NCBI GenBank assembly: GCA_963585895.1
Contig: OY757904.1
Location: 4,835,982 to 4,899,981 of the forward strand
Length of the DNA: 64,000 bases
Reading direction: 5' to 3'
Source of the DNA: Sepioteuthis lessoniana
Taxonomy: Eukaryota; Mollusca; Cephalopoda; Myopsida; Loliginidae
Made by a program: the position numbers and the translations under genes. The notes beneath the pieces were generated by a model that was given only the letters and a program-made list of their open reading frames with translations, did not search any database and was not told the DNA's origin. This document shows, in pieces, positions 10,525-23,109 of the stretch (position 1 is the first letter of the stretch; each line of letters starts with the position of its first letter).

Positions 10525-12579
10525 AATGATCATCTTTACATAGCAAAATGGTGGTAACTGATCTATAATTTACCCACATCTGGTTAAGAATGATGATTCA
10601 TACTTTTCATAAAGACGTTGGCACTTTACACAGATATCTGAAACCATTAACATAATTTCTATCTCTATATAATCAACTCATATTTCACCCGCAATTTCAT
10701 TTTTATGTTATATTTTTGTATATTATCCAATTGAAATTGGTAAAAATCGGTTTTATAAGAAACTTTTGCATAATCATGGAATTTATACTGAAAGTAGTTT
10801 TTATACTGAGCGATCAAACGTATTTTACAGGGAATGTAAAAGTTGTACAATATTATTATTCATGGAGAAGCAGATTTTTATGTGGCGGAGTTGATAATTA
10901 ATTATTTAAAATTTATTTTGGCACTCAACCACTGATATTTATCATAAACAGTTTCAATATTAGACTTTGAACGATAATGACATTTTGCAATTACAAAATA
11001 TAGAAATAACATTATTATTTAAAGCTAAATGAGATGGCATCAAAACTAAAATCTTCCCCAAATGGAAAAATTGTTTTTAGTTCAGCTTTTAAGAAATTAA
11101 CATTTTGGTCAAAAATTTAAACCTGTACGCTGACAAATTGAAGCTCTAAACTTATTACGTATAATTCTGACTTATTAAAATTTAAGTGTTTTTCTTTTTA
11201 CAACGTAGAATGTTCATCCTGCTGACAAAGCCATGTGAGAAAAATAAGACATAAAGACTTGATAAATAAAAACAAGGAAATATAAAAATAGGTGAAGGTA
11301 AAAAATAACCCCAAAATAAATAGAGTGCTATAAATCTAAAGAATTTTAAGGGATAGTGTTTTCGCTTTTAACCTAAAGCAACGTGTCAACAGTAGCAGAC
11401 CGTCAACTAAAAATTGGCTAATAGAAAGCATTCTAGATGAGATTGCTACATTTTTAGATGCCTTGAGTATGAAACTGTCTTAAATAGAAGGTAAAAACAC
11501 TGACGTTTATAATAAATCTCGGAATAATGAAAGATTACTTGTTTCTAGTTTCTCAAAATGCAGCAGAGCAGTATTTTCATAATAAGCAAATACAAGATTA
11601 AATTTCACTTATTTTCCTTTACATTTAGTTATACATACACTTATGAGTTGAGTGAGCACTTTATATTGTTCCCGAAAGATATTCATTTTTATATGCGGAA
11701 GGAAAATGTTATGATAAACAGTAGAAATTAATTGAATTTTTTAGTGTAAGGATTGAATTGAAGAATTTTGTAATATGCATTCGTTGATAGTGAATACACT
11801 GAAGTGTAAGATATATTTATAATGATTTGTGCTTATTTGTTCCGTTGACAATATTCAAGGAAGTGTTATAGCTTATAGCAATGAATCATAAATCTATTCA
11901 ATTAATATCACCAGTAACTAAAATAATTAAATTGAACAAGAAATTAGCTTGTTCAATCAAATGAACGAATGACAGGAATTTAGGCAACGATGTAATTGGA
12001 ATTCATTAGGATAATATTAAATTGCTTATAAGAAATTCAGGTAATTATTTATATTAATATCATAATTGGAATAGATATCCCTATATAGAAATTAAAACAC
12101 ATGTTAACATGAAATATAAACTATTTGAAAAGGATAAAAAATTTATGATTCAAAAATGAACAGAATCAATTTTTATTGCTCAGGTATAAAAAACCTTCGA
12201 AAATTTTTATTGATTCATAGTGAAATGAACAAATATTGAGATTTTCGGACCAACATTTTTTAACAAAAAAAAAAAAATGGTCGGGCAAGTGAAACAGTTT
12301 TCATTCTCAACATTGTAATCTTTATACAGCTATATTTCCTAAACTGATTAATCTCAAAAGAAAGATTTGAGAGTCTGATGGACATATAAAGAAATACAAT
12401 AGTACATAATCGATCCCTTACAGAAGAGAATTTTCAGAAAGGCTTCGATTAATGATATAAACGTGTTGAATACAATGGGACAATTTTGAAGAAAATAATC
12501 GTTTTGTTTATTGTTAATTCCCGTCTTGGTGACCACAACTTAGCCTCTACTTTTTAAACAAACCTGGTATAGAGACGTA
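10525..12579. other. AT-rich DNA, nothing recognised
   Basis: Two overlapping 61-codon frames on opposite strands (10665-10901) and a 60-codon frame at 12354-12536 are within what AT-rich DNA gives by chance. No transposon end, RNA gene or domain seen. Confidence 0.5.
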
Positions 12580-13473
12580 CGTGGTGCTTTCAATAAGTTC
12601 CCAGACCTTTTTGTACATGCATTTAAAATTGTCGTAGACTCTTGAAAATTCAGTTTCTTATTGCTATACATCTTATGAGATGACTGACCAATTTTTATGA
12701 TTTCAGCTTCTAATGAACTGCTACAGCAGCAATTGGAATACACCCTACTAAAGACTGATCGTCACAGCTGGTAAAATTTCAAAAATGCAATCTGGACATG
12801 AGGACACTTTAGAAGAACGATATGCAATAAAATTCTGTTTTAAACTTGGAAAAAATGATGCCACGGAAAGGTATGGAATGTTTTGAGACTGCTTTTCGAC
12901 CATCTTGCATGAATCGAGCATCAGTTTTTGAGTGGTATAAGAGATTCAAGGAAGCCAGGGAGTCTATGAGGAATGATGAGAGGTGTGGGAGGACTAAGGA
13001 AGTCAATACACCACAGTTGATTGGCCAAAGGGCTAGGGTTAGGATTAGGGTTACTATGTTGAGGTTTTAAGGGAGTTCAGGAAGAGATTCGGTCGGAAGA
13101 GTCCAGCACTCTTCAAATCGGGTCAGTGGCATTTCCACCAAGACAATGCACCAGTCCACAACTCCATCCTTGTCACAGACTATCTGACTAAGATGGGCAT
13201 CAAGAGACATCCTCAGCCTCCCTATAGTCTAGACTTTGCTCCCTGTAACTTTTGGTTATTCTCTAAGCTCAGAGGCTGTCGTTATGAGACCATTGAGGAG
13301 ATGAAAGAGGCTGTGACGAAGGTCATTAACACGATCACACAAGAGGACTTCCATGGGGCCTTTCAGAGGTTTATGGAACGGTACAACTTCGAAGGGGACT
13401 AGAGTTTCATGTGTCTACTATCAATAAAAGTGCCCATACGAAAAAAGTCTGGAAACTTATTTAATGATCCTCG
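12580..13473 (+). mobile_element. Internally deleted DD34D mariner, copy 1
   Basis: Terminal inverted repeats: the left end reads CGTGGTGCTTTCAATAAG and then TTCCCAGAC; the right end, reverse-complemented, reads CGAGGATCATTAAATAAG and then TTTCCAGAC. Both sides abut TA (12578-12579 and 13474-13475), the mariner target duplication. Length is 894 bp against about 1.3 kb for a complete mariner. Confidence 0.9.
12785..13402 (+). pseudogene. mariner transposase with deleted middle, copy 1
   Basis: ATG at 12785 opens a helix-turn-helix DNA-binding half (RYAIKFCFKLGKN, then in the next frame TAFRPSCMNRASVFEWYK, RCGRTKEVNTPQLIGQ). It then jumps straight to the C-terminal catalytic half (REFRKRFGRKSPALFKSGQ, WHFHQDNAPVHN, LRGCRYETIEEMKEA, QEDFHGAF). 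The first catalytic Asp region is missing. The second Asp is kept (HQDNAPVH); the third position, 34 residues later, is Asn (FAPCNFWLF) instead of Asp. The join, at 13030-13052, is a short GGGTTAGG-like run ending in TTACTATGTTGAGG. A frameshift lies near 12855 and another at the join. The element could only move if another transposase acted on its ends. Confidence 0.88.
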
Positions 13474-13475
13474 TA

Positions 13476-13983
13476 TTTCTGATATTTCCCCTCAATCAAA
13501 TATGAATTTGATCCTCTTCTGACGATTAATACTTTTATCAAATTACCTTTATTTAGTTTATTATTACTATCACGTGAGTATTACGTAATTACCACTATTA
13601 TATTAAAAGAAATCAATCACCTGCCAATGTTTCCCTTAGAAAAATCGTGTGGCAAGTGCCTGAAGAGACAATAGGACTTCTGTTCACTGTGTGAATTTTC
13701 GTTAATGTTGAACTACGTTTGTTATTGTTAATATGACTTTTGATCAATAGTTACAATGCGACATAGATAGAATTTACCCCGTTTGACCTTGGAATACTTT
13801 TCAACATTTAGTGAATATAATTCTGAAAAGAAAATGTTTTTTTAGCTGGAAGACGTGAAGAATTGATACCAAACACTTTAAGATATATTATATTTTATTT
13901 GTACAGTGTTAGACATAATCAGAAAAAAAAACATCGATTCTAAACGATTTTCAACCACTCATTTACAGTGTATTTGAGCGTGT

Positions 13984-14033
<50 letters not shown>

Positions 14034-14440
14034 ATGTGTGTATGTGTCTATACGTATGTACACTCACTAATATGGATACATGCAAATATATACAAGCTTG
14101 TTTGCTGCATTCAAATCATTAAGAGATAATAGTGCACCTGACAATACAAAAGCTGTAACCTTCTCTTCCTTTTCTGCATTAGAATTATAATTTTAGAAAC
14201 GAATAATTGTAAAATGTACAAAAATTGGATTTCCTATATTTGGCTCCAAAAATAAAACAAAAAACTCATTATTCATGTTTATTTACTCCGGCAAAGATTA
14301 ACGGTTATCTTGGAAAATATAATTTAAAAACATTTCATTGTTTCGTTGAAGAATCTGCTTGCATCACTTCACTGGGCTTGTTGAAGCCAAGAGAAAATAT
14401 TGTTATAGCATATTCCTCCTAAAAACACGCATGCACGAGA
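13476..14440. other. AT-rich spacer with (TA)n/(GT)n microsatellite
   Basis: (TA)n at 13987-14012 followed by (GT)n to about 14032. No gene seen; the 65-codon frame at 14225-14422 has no recognisable motif. Confidence 0.6.
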
Positions 14441-14924
14441 TGTACATTCCTCTTGCTCTTTGCCTTTTGTTGTAAGATTGACTGCTCGTGCTTATAAATA
14501 AGTCCTCTTACAATAACGACTCATACATGCTGTATAAAACAGAACAAACTTGTTCTGGTCTGCTTGGTTCGGTTCGTCGGTCAAGGCCACCTGACATGGG
14601 TACCGAAGAAGCTCAGCATTTATTGTTGTGTAGCTAAGAGCGACACTCCTTTGGTGTCAGGGGGCCGTCCGCCTAATTCTTACCTGCTTCGGCAGGGCTT
14701 GGCTTATCCCGTGGCGCTTGAAGCACCCCTTTTTAGGAGAATACCAAAGAGGCTAAAGGCATTTTTGGAACTGGTTGGTTTGTGTTGGTTACGATCCTGT
14801 ACTCCGCCCCCGCATTAAAAAGACCTTATGTCACATTTTGGTACTTATGGGGGTACTGGATAAATAACTATGCTGAATAAAGATTAAATAAGTTTCGTCT
14901 GTTTCGTGTCTTTTGCTCATTACC
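14441..14924 (+). repeat. 5' LTR of degenerate LTR element
   Basis: Starts TGTACATTCC and ends near TCATTACC. Shared with the 3' LTR: TGCCTTTTGTTGTAA, GACTGCTC-GCTTATAAATAAGTCCT (TATA-like, split here), CTCTGGTCTG or TTCTGGTCTG followed by TCGTCGGTCAA, CACCTGCTTC-like, a GAATAAAG poly(A)-type signal and CTTCGTGTCTTTT. Divergence is considerable, so insertion is old. Confidence 0.82.
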
Positions 14925-15019
14925 ATTTATACAACCTATATTACTTCTCATAGAATATGGACAAAATTCTGTGACCTCAGATATTTGAAACTCTCCCCAG
15001 TTCGAGTCAAGCTGTAAAG

Positions 15020-15198
15020 TGGGGGTGGGCAAACTACGGCACGCAGGCGGCAAGCGGCCTACAGGAGCCTAAAAAAAGGAATAAAATAAACGCTCGTACT
15101 TGAATTGAGACTAAATTATTTTGATTTTAAAAATGCAGCTCTTTCATAATTCATAACCCAGTGATGTGACCCTCCCACTAAAATTTTGCCCACTCCTG
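15020..15198. mobile_element. Small non-autonomous hAT element
   Basis: Ends TGGGGGTGGGCAAACT and, reverse-complemented, CAGGAGTGGGCAAAATT are imperfect inverted repeats of the common hAT type (CAGGGGTGGGCAAA). Flanks CTGTAAAG and CACTAAAG are an 8-bp target duplication with two mismatches. There is no coding capacity. It sits inside the LTR element, just after its 5' LTR. Confidence 0.7.
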
Positions 15199-15199
15199 C

Positions 15200-16272
15200 A
15201 CTAAAGAATTCGAGGGACTGGCTTGTGTCACGTGGTCTCCCACTGAGAGAAGAGAAATAAGGAATTACTACCATCCATCCGTGTTTGAGTTAACAGGCCA
15301 AGGACTGACCGTTGAAAGAGGAATCTAGATCAATTCCTCAAGTAATAAATCCAGGTCAGAACGAAAGCCAACAGATGTTTGCATTCTGTGACCGGGTCAA
15401 AGAGATAGTAGTCCTAAAGAATCTTCTGACAGGGGAAGGAAGAAGATAGAAGCGAAATGATTGGCCTGAACCCTAAAACGGAAGTGGCACCTTCTTCCGT
15501 CAGCAGAAATAGGGGAAAAATCAGTTTTGAAGATGGGGTCACCGTGAGTGGACGTGGGATCTGATGCCAAAACTCCAGGTGAAGAAAGCGGAAAGAATCT
15601 TGGACAAGACGAAAAACCTATGCCTTCAATCCAGGGCATTATAGATATAGAAAATTCCGTCAACCCGTAAAAGAGAAAATATTCTCCGAAGGAACCTGTC
15701 GAAAAGATAAGTAAACATTAAGACTGTTTCTCCCTATACCCAAGTATATACCCCACCTCTCTCTCTCTCTCTCAATGTAAGAAAGACTAAAGAAAAGAAG
15801 AAAAGAAAGAAAGACATTTATAGTTATGCATTATCTGCTGATAATAGAGCCGACACGTTGAATATGGGTGTCCGCGTGTATATTAAAAAGAGTGTTACAT
15901 TTTAATGTTCCCACGTGTTGGAGTTTTTCATTGTGTCGTCTGCTATCAATTGCCTGTTTCATGTTTGTTTTCAGCTTCTTTCGCCTTATGTTATTCTCAC
16001 CTAAATTGTCCTATTCTTTCCTTTAAAAATATTATATGGGAATCCGGAGTTGTCAACTACTATAATTAATATTATTATATCAAAACCTAGAGGTCCATAT
16101 CTTCCATTATTCTAGGGGTAGGAAGAGCTAGTGGCCTTGGTGGGTTTGTGTGTAATGTGAAATTTGGAAACGCCAAGCCATCGGCGGTCAGTCTAGCCTC
16201 AAATTAACCCCTACATAATATGCCAGTTCCTATATGCCCGAGAAAGGACTCTGAGCAAGAATTTATTCTACG
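15200..16272 (+). other. Leader region of LTR element, unresolved
   Basis: About 1.1 kb between 5' LTR and gag with a purine-rich plus strand (15380-15830) and a short CT run near 15755. An 88-codon minus-strand frame (15663-15397) matches nothing known to me and probably reflects the purine bias. A primer-binding site could not be identified. Confidence 0.4.
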
Positions 16273-17000
16273 ATGGATCAAGTGCCAGACTGCCCCGTCT
16301 TCACAGGTGCGAAAAATAAACTCCCCGTTTGGAGATAACAATATTTAAATGCACCAGTTTCCATACGCTTTTAAATGGTTGCTCATCCGGTGATCTTTTT
16401 ATTTTAATTTGCCGTCACACTTGCTACTTTTGGGACTTTTCTGTAAAATTTAGAACAATATACCCCGGACCAATGAACAATGCTCGTAAACTTTATAGGT
16501 ATTTCAGTGTATGAGTTAATCTCTGACTGTCTAGACTACAAGAGAGCCATCAGTACACAGCAGCAACTATATGACAAGCCTATGAATGAAATCTATGCCA
16601 GGTTTATATCATCAACGCGCCGGCAAAAACCAGAAGAGGCGCTAGACGAATATCTTCTAAATCTGAGGCGTTAAAGCAAGGATTGTAAAAAAAACGCAGT
16701 CAGTGCTGAGAAATATAGAACCGAGACAATAAGAGATCCCTTTATAAGTGGACTTCTTTCAATTAATATTCGACAATGACTACTTGAAAATGTAACCAGG
16801 GACCTCACCACTGCATTTGATCAAGCCAGAGGTCTTGAACAATCTCAGAAAATTTCAGAGTCCTCGTCTATCTCTAGTAGCTTCTAGAACTCCAAAAAAT
16901 ATTTTGTGAAAACAATAGGGATCCTTGCCAAGACTTTCCAGCTTGGAACGATACGTGTTGAGTATGTGGCAAAATCGGCCATTACGCTAAAGTATATTGT
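16273..17000 (+). pseudogene. Retrotransposon gag-like protein, decayed
   Basis: From an ATG near 16273 (MDQVPDCPVFTGAK) the plus strand gives gag-like fragments in shifting frames: QQQLYDKPMNEIYARF, SSTRRQKPEEALDEYLLNLR, AVSAEKYRTETIRDPFISGL, and LTTAFDQARGLEQSQKISES. A zinc-knuckle relic at 16956-17000 reads C-stop-V-C-G-K-I-G-H-Y-A-K and ends in Cys, so the CCHC box is recognisable but has a stop in it. This order (capsid-like, then knuckle, then protease) is typical for LTR elements. At least three frame changes and several stops are present. Confidence 0.75.
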
Positions 17001-17035
17001 TTCGGGGCTTCCGTCAGTCTTCATTCTTCTAATCC

Positions 17036-17317
17036 TTGGGTAATGACGGCATCGTTTACAATTTGCTTGTTTCATCTACCCCAATAAAAATAAATGGGAA
17101 GAGGATCAATGGTCTCATGGACACAGGAAATACTGAGGGCTTCATATGTGAATCGTTGGTTCAAAAGCTTCGTCGGCCTCCCCTACCAGGAAAATACTGT
17201 GTCACTGGCGCCGACTTCTCTGAACTCTCAAACGTCAGGTTTTGCTTGGTTAATGTGGAAATAGAAAGGCAAAAATATGTGTTTGCTGATTTGTGTGCAG
17301 CTGCCATTCTATGGTAG
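17036..17317 (+). pseudogene. Retroviral-type aspartic protease of LTR element
   Basis: 93-residue open frame with IKINGKRINGLMDTGNTEGF. The D-T-G active site is at residues 29-31, preceded by the usual hydrophobic strand (INGLM). About 60 residues more (YCVTGADF, VRFCLVNVEIERQKY) fit the flap and second half. The frame ends early and a shifted continuation runs to about 17460. In the family this enzyme cleaves the gag-pol polyprotein. The downstream polymerase is absent, so this copy cannot transpose alone. Confidence 0.75.
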
Positions 17318-17738
17318 GATTTTATGGAGCAACACAAAAGAATCTGTGTGAAATTCGGTGGAAAGAAGTCCTCCTTAAGTGTGTGCAGACTGACTACCTT
17401 TCTTATTCTACTACGACGTTTTGCTAATCTTGCTGAGAAGCCAATTCGATACTGACTCATCCATTCAAAACTCTAAGACATTAGACCCTGAATGGAAGAC
17501 TCCAACACTTAATATGACTAAATCTATTATAGTTGCACCAGTAAATCAAATTTCTACCCCTTTTACGCCAATCAGACTGTTTGTGTAAAACTCCTGGCTG
17601 CTTAATGTATGAGTAAATATTAATTTTTTTTTTAAATCGTATAAGGTTGTTGAAAAAATTGAAATAAATGCCACTAGGTTTTAATCTTTTCTTAAAGTTG
17701 ATTGACTGACACTAACAAATTCCAGTTGAAGAGGAGAC

Positions 17739-18193
17739 TGTGGGGAATATTCCCTCGCATATCCCTCTGCCTTTTGTTGTAAAATAGACTGCTCACGCTT
17801 ATAAATAAGTCCTGTTATTCTCCCCACCTATATATGCTGAATAAAGCCGACCACGCTAGCTCTGGTCTGTTCAGTTCGGCTCGTCGGTCAAAACCTTCAG
17901 ACATTAGCCCTGGGGAACCCGATCATTCTTGTCGCACTTCTAAAACTGACATTCATAGGTGCTCAAGCGTCATCCTCCAGACTCTCACCTGCTTCAGCAG
18001 GGTTTGATTTATCGGCTGACACCTGTGGCACTCCTTTTTAAGCATTTTTAGAGTTGTGAGTGTGTGGGCTAAGGCCCTGCTCTTGGTTTCTCCATTGAAA
18101 ATATCCTGTGCCGTATTTTAGTGTTCGCGAGGCACTAAATCTTGAATAAAGCCTAATTAAGTTATCTCTGCTTCGTGTCTTTTCTTCATTACA
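17739..18193 (+). repeat. 3' LTR of degenerate LTR element
   Basis: Starts TGTGGGGAATATTCC after a purine tract and ends TTCATTACA. It has TATAAATAAG near 17800, a GAATAAAG-type signal near 18141, and the shared TCGTCGGTCAAAA and CACCTGCTTCAGCAGGG blocks. Confidence 0.82.
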
Positions 18194-20290
18194 ATGCAAT
18201 AGCTTAATTATAAACATAAGTGAACCATAAAAATCTGTTATAAATTTGCTGAAAACATTAATCGAATAATTTGTAAATAGCCCATTTCAGAACTACAATG
18301 TAATACACGGTGCCGATGATTTCAAAAGCGACAAGTGACGTTTGACTTGAAAACGACCGAAAGATTCAGTACAAAATGTCACCAGTCTATAAAGGAGTTC
18401 TATTGTGTGTGTGTGTCATAACACGTTAAAAAGAGTTAAAAGAATTGACAAGTATATGATTACTCTCAAGGGGAAAAAGAAACAAAAAGTAATTATTGAA
18501 TTGAATAATATTTGTCTTTTTTTAATCAACTTTTTAAGAGGGGCGCGTTGCAGCCCTTGAACCGTTAAGTTAACCAAAGGCGGACGAGAAATTAGTTTTT
18601 GAAGATGATTTTCCGAGGAATGTACGGAAATAGTTTTTAAAGCTGTTTGGTCGGGAAAAAATGTCGAGTCAGAAATCTTGAAGAATGGATTGTTTGCAGA
18701 AGAAAAAAGAAATCAGTATTTATGTTTTTTTTTTCACCCACGAAAGAAAAAGAAAATTTCTCTGGTGTTTGATATCTACTTTATTTTTTATTGTTTCTTG
18801 TGTGTGTCTAAAAAACAGAGTTGTCTGCGGTGAGATTGGAAGTGCGAATGTTTTCCAAAGAAGAATTGTATTTTAGTGGAAAATTTAAAGACTTTGTTGT
18901 TTATTGATGTCAATGTTTACTTTTACATTTTGCTCGAACGTTGAAAAAATTGTTTTACGAAATGATTATTTCAATTTATGTTGTCTTCTTAATTTTATCG
19001 AATTTTAATAACTGTTGAAATTGAACGTTTTCGAAACTGTCTCTTTTCGGTTTATTTTTCATTTTACTGGATGGTCATTTTTCAAAGCAACGATCAGTTT
19101 GTTGCCTTTATTTACCACTTGTTAACCACTTGTGTTACGATGACTGCAGGAAGAAAAAGCTTGATATTTCTTATAATTTGAAGTTTAAGCTGAAACATTT
19201 CCGTGATACACGCCTCAACGATTACTTGATATTGTTTCATGTGATTGAAAAAAAAGTCTTTGCAAGATGCAGAGCCCCTTTCTTCACCAATGGGACTATG
19301 TGATTGTAGATGAATGTCATGCAATGTGAAAAAGACGCAGTTTCTTGCTGTTTGGCCTTAAAAGCCTCGCAGACAACTTCGTGTGGAATCTGGTTCCCGC
19401 GAATTCAAAAGCGAATAAAATTTCTTGTCCCTAAAAGTTTTCCTTTTGCCAAAATGATGGACCCAAAACAATAAAATGAAGAATTACTTATCAACAAAGT
19501 GTTCGTTAAGTACTTCTCTATAATAATGTAAGATCGACAGTTATTATGGAGACACAAAACTCAAAAGTCTAAATAAGGAACAAGTAATAGCAAGCAGCTG
19601 TCGCCTGAATTCCCGACTACACAACAGAATGTTAGCACAGATAAAAATTGAAAAATGAAAGGAATACATCTTCTTTGGGAAATTTTAGGCAGTATACATG
19701 AGCCATTACGAACATTCTCTTATATGTGACAAGAAACTAATTATCATAGAAAATCAAAATAAGGAATTAATCGGTCTAACTCTGCTTGAATCATCGTGAC
19801 ATTGAACAAAAAGACTTTTCCTTGTAGACACGTTGCTAAATTGTATAAAAATGTGCATTGTTAGTAAAATTTAAATCGTGTCTTTTGTCTCTTTTTGTTG
19901 TCTACCACTAAAGGTAAAATTTAAACTTGAGGCGTTATTTTTCTAAAGTCACAGCTAACTTACAATTCAAAGGATTTTTACACAGCAATGAAAATATCAT
20001 TTCTACAGCAACCGTTGATGGATTTTAATAGAGTCTCGTCAAAAAGTTTTAAAATATTCATATATTTTGCATTTAGTCTGAGGGAAAGCAAGCCTCCTCA
20101 ATTCTCTAGAATTTTTCAAGTTTCTTTTCCAAGTAAATAGAGATAATTCTGAAAGTTTCAACTATTATCTGCATTTTTTACTTTTATTTTTCATAGATTC
20201 TTCCGTTCTGTGGCAAGTTCTCGGTATTAATCAAGGGTTCCTGTATTACTTAATCTGTGATCTACTGAATTGGGGATTTCTGCTAATTGA
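18194..20290. other. AT-rich DNA, nothing recognised
   Basis: Only chance-length frames (18685-18876 plus, 19324-19112 minus). No domain, repeat family or RNA gene identified. Confidence 0.5.
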
Positions 20291-20476
20291 CTTCACATTA
20301 GTACCCTACGAAAAGGCATGAATCCATCTTTTCTCCCCTACCTATTGGTAAATAGTAGGAGAGACTAAATTCTCAAGCGATGGTTAGGCAACTCATCTAC
20401 GAGAAAGAAACCTCTGATTTCAAACCATTTATACTCGGTTTAAAAATCAGTTTGGTGTCACATCCTGATTTTAGTA
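20291..20476 (+). mobile_element. SINE family B fragment, head missing
   Basis: Matches the body of the 10.2-kb SINE without the tRNA-like head: AGTACCCTACGAAAAGGCATG, CCTACCTATTGGTAAATAG, GGTTAGGCAACTCATCTACG, and GGTGTCACATCCTG at the end. Many substitutions; no target duplication seen. Confidence 0.75.
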
Positions 20477-20479
20477 AAT

Positions 20480-21300
20480 TCAGTCTTTTTCTGGGTGACA
20501 AATTCTTAGGTTTTTATTAACTAAAACTAGATATGATCTTCTTACTGGTATTGGCTGATTTGTTGTATCGCAGATGCGAAAAATCCCTTATGATTTAGTG
20601 TAATTCGTTCTCCAGGACAGATTCTAGATTATCTATGTATTATTTCTCTCTCTATAAATGTATGTGTATGAACAACTTTCCTGTGCACATGTAAGTTTAT
20701 CGTTTGCACTATTCAATGTTTACACATATTTAAACAGATAAAATCGTATTTTAGGGATAGTTCGTTCAATATCAAATTGAGTGCTCATCGGCGTGGAAAA
20801 CACTTAACCTAGTTCAATATACAACTGAGATTATTACACGTAAATGCTTTTAGGATAAGAATAAGTCGATTCCCCTGAGTCTTGTCCTGTCCACTGATCT
20901 CTTGTAACCTAATCTGTTATTACATGGAGGGAAGATGCTAACCCACTTCAATTCGTTGGGACAATTAGTAGAGTCCACAGTTGTGTCACAGGGGGATTTA
21001 AAAAAAAACCTTTGATGAGGTAAGAATGAGTTATTCTTTTAAATATGCAGAATACTCGAAGGAAAGCCGACGCTAACAAATTATCTAGCGAGATTATTAT
21101 TAATTGTAAGGACGATAGCAAAACTACTCTTGTTGCAGCTGACTCAAAAGAGCTGATAAATTTAGGATTTAAAAAGATTTCTTATTCGGTAACAATATAA
21201 ATCGTCATTTGTACTTTGGTTAACTTGTTTTAAACATCACTTTTATGATTATTTAGTGATTTGAGAAATGGTTAATTTCTCTAACACTATAAATTATTAA
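20480..21300. other. AT-rich DNA, nothing recognised
   Basis: No open frame of note and no repeat identified. Confidence 0.5.
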
Positions 21301-23080
21301 CAACCAAATGAACAACGAAACTTCTTTTTAAACAACAAAGAAAGGTTTATTAATCTAGCAGACGAAAAGGGGTGAAAATGAGAAAGTGCCCTTTTCAGTG
21401 TTGCCAGTTAGTATGTTGGAAGAATGTGTAGTTAGCAGCAACGTCTTCTTCAGGGAAAGGGTTCCGAGTGGAATCAGTAGCAGTGGATGTGAGAGATGAC
21501 TGTTCAGGCTGCTGGTTAATTGTTCTCTGGCGTCGACTCCTTACCCAAAAAGGGACCAGAAAAAGTAGTTCTTTAAAAAAAGACGGAATTAATGTGCTCT
21601 GCCAGTTGATTGGTCAGTGTGTGACCGAATCTCCAGTTGGGGTCATTGATTCGCGAAAGGAAATAGATTTGTGGCTGCTACAATTATTTGATTCCTGTTC
21701 GAGGAGACGAATAACACTCGATTATTAATTATCAAATTATTATAGATTATCGTTTTACGATATTATTACAACGAATTCAAGATGATAAACGAGTCCCATG
21801 AAATGCGGGAAACGTGATAATAATTATTTTATTTGGTTTAACGAATAACACCAATGATGTCTATTGAAGATGATTAATGGAATGATAGTTATGACGTTTC
21901 TGAAGGAAGTAATTCGTCCTCATTCTAATGTGACGACTTAACATTTTAATTCTCTTTCCACCGCCAATGATGAAATGTTTTTGTCGTCCATTTATCAAAG
22001 TTATGAGCGAATCTCTCGACTCAAGTCAAATTCTTTCTGATTTCAGAAATACTCTTACTGGAATTCTCTAAGCTTAATCATGGTAACAAATTTTCAACAA
22101 TCACGAAGATCCATACAAAACACTCAACTGATTTTGACATGTCAACCTGTCTTGAGTTATTTTGTCACGCTATGGTTCTCAAATGGACGTTTATAATACA
22201 ACACAAAATAAATATTTACACCACCATGGTTCTCTGCTGATCTTTGTGGCGCAACATCACTCCATAGACATTTGTACCACAATGGTTCTAAAGGGTCTAT
22301 GAGTGTAGCACTACACCTTAAGTTCCAGTCGGATTTCCGATGTAACCTTAACGTGAGGCAAAGCGATGAGCACACAAAACACGTCTGCTGGTTCGTTTGA
22401 TTCGAATTTTATTTGCTAGCATCTTTTCTCGGTGGTCACCGACGAGAGATTAAAAAAAAAGTATGAAAATAAGCCAACTACTTTAAATAGACAGAGAAAA
22501 ACACATTTTCATGGGAAGATACAGAGCAGAGACAGACCTTTATATTATCTTTCGCGTTTTCTGTTGTAGTGCTTCCTAGGGGTTGTCTTCACATCTCCGT
22601 GTCGGATGTGGGACCCCCTCGTGAAGTTCACCCCTAAATGGATACCATAATTTTCGATCCGTCACCACATCTCAGTGACTAGTGTCTAATTCTTCCTTTT
22701 CCCGTTTTTTATCCCGCGTGCTTCTTCACGGCTCTTCCAATCAGAACCCGTTGCCAATTAGTTGTTAATATATTTCTAACTCGGGCATCCGCTGCTATCC
22801 CTACCTAAACCCAGGGAGCCTCCCCGTTCAGCTTCCCATTTTCTTTTTCCTTATAGCCTCTCTCTCACTCTCTCACTATCTCTCTCTTTCTGAGACTAAC
22901 TCGAACCTCTTTCTCATATACGTCCCTTACTTTCCTACGTCCTGTAGTCGACCTCTAAATCTAGCTAGGAAACAACGTCCTATTAAAACAATTGACCTGG
23001 GTCCCTAATCATATTACAATTTTACGCTTTGAGGTTAGGCATCTGATTTTTTTGTACGTTTATATTTGGATTTTCTGTGT
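21300..23080. other. Mixed-composition block, probably old mobile DNA
   Basis: Locally GC-richer than its surroundings, with pyrimidine-rich stretches (22840-22900) and minus-strand AATAAACC-type signals near 21345. Open frames of 86 codons (21468-21728, plus) and 72 codons (22375-22157, minus) show no motif I know. The motif ATGGTTCT recurs at 22171, 22225 and 22282. Composition suggests an LTR or other relic, but I found no second copy or end. Confidence 0.3.
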
Positions 23081-23109
23081 AGATTCTTAAGATTTGTTCG
23101 ACGTACATT

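Larger units (their letters stand above)
14441..18193 (+). mobile_element. Degenerate LTR retrotransposon (gag-pro, no pol)
   Basis: Two diverged direct LTRs (14441-14924 and 17739-18193) bound about 2.8 kb with a gag-like region and an aspartic protease. No reverse transcriptase, RNase H or integrase lies between the protease (ends about 17320) and the 3' LTR (starts 17739), so pol has been deleted or never was present. A purine-rich tract (GAAGAGGAGA) directly precedes the 3' LTR, as a polypurine tract should. No exact target-site duplication was found. Gypsy-like is likely from the gag and protease style. Confidence 0.8.

Noticed and set aside
13027..13052. Telomere-like GGGTTAGG run suggesting an interstitial telomere
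   Set aside because: Only two to three irregular units, located exactly at the internal deletion join of a mariner; same in the copy at 46613-46630. It is filler, not a telomeric array.
22140..22380. Hoped-for LTR or satellite from repeated ATGGTTCT words
   Set aside because: Only three 8-bp matches without extended similarity.
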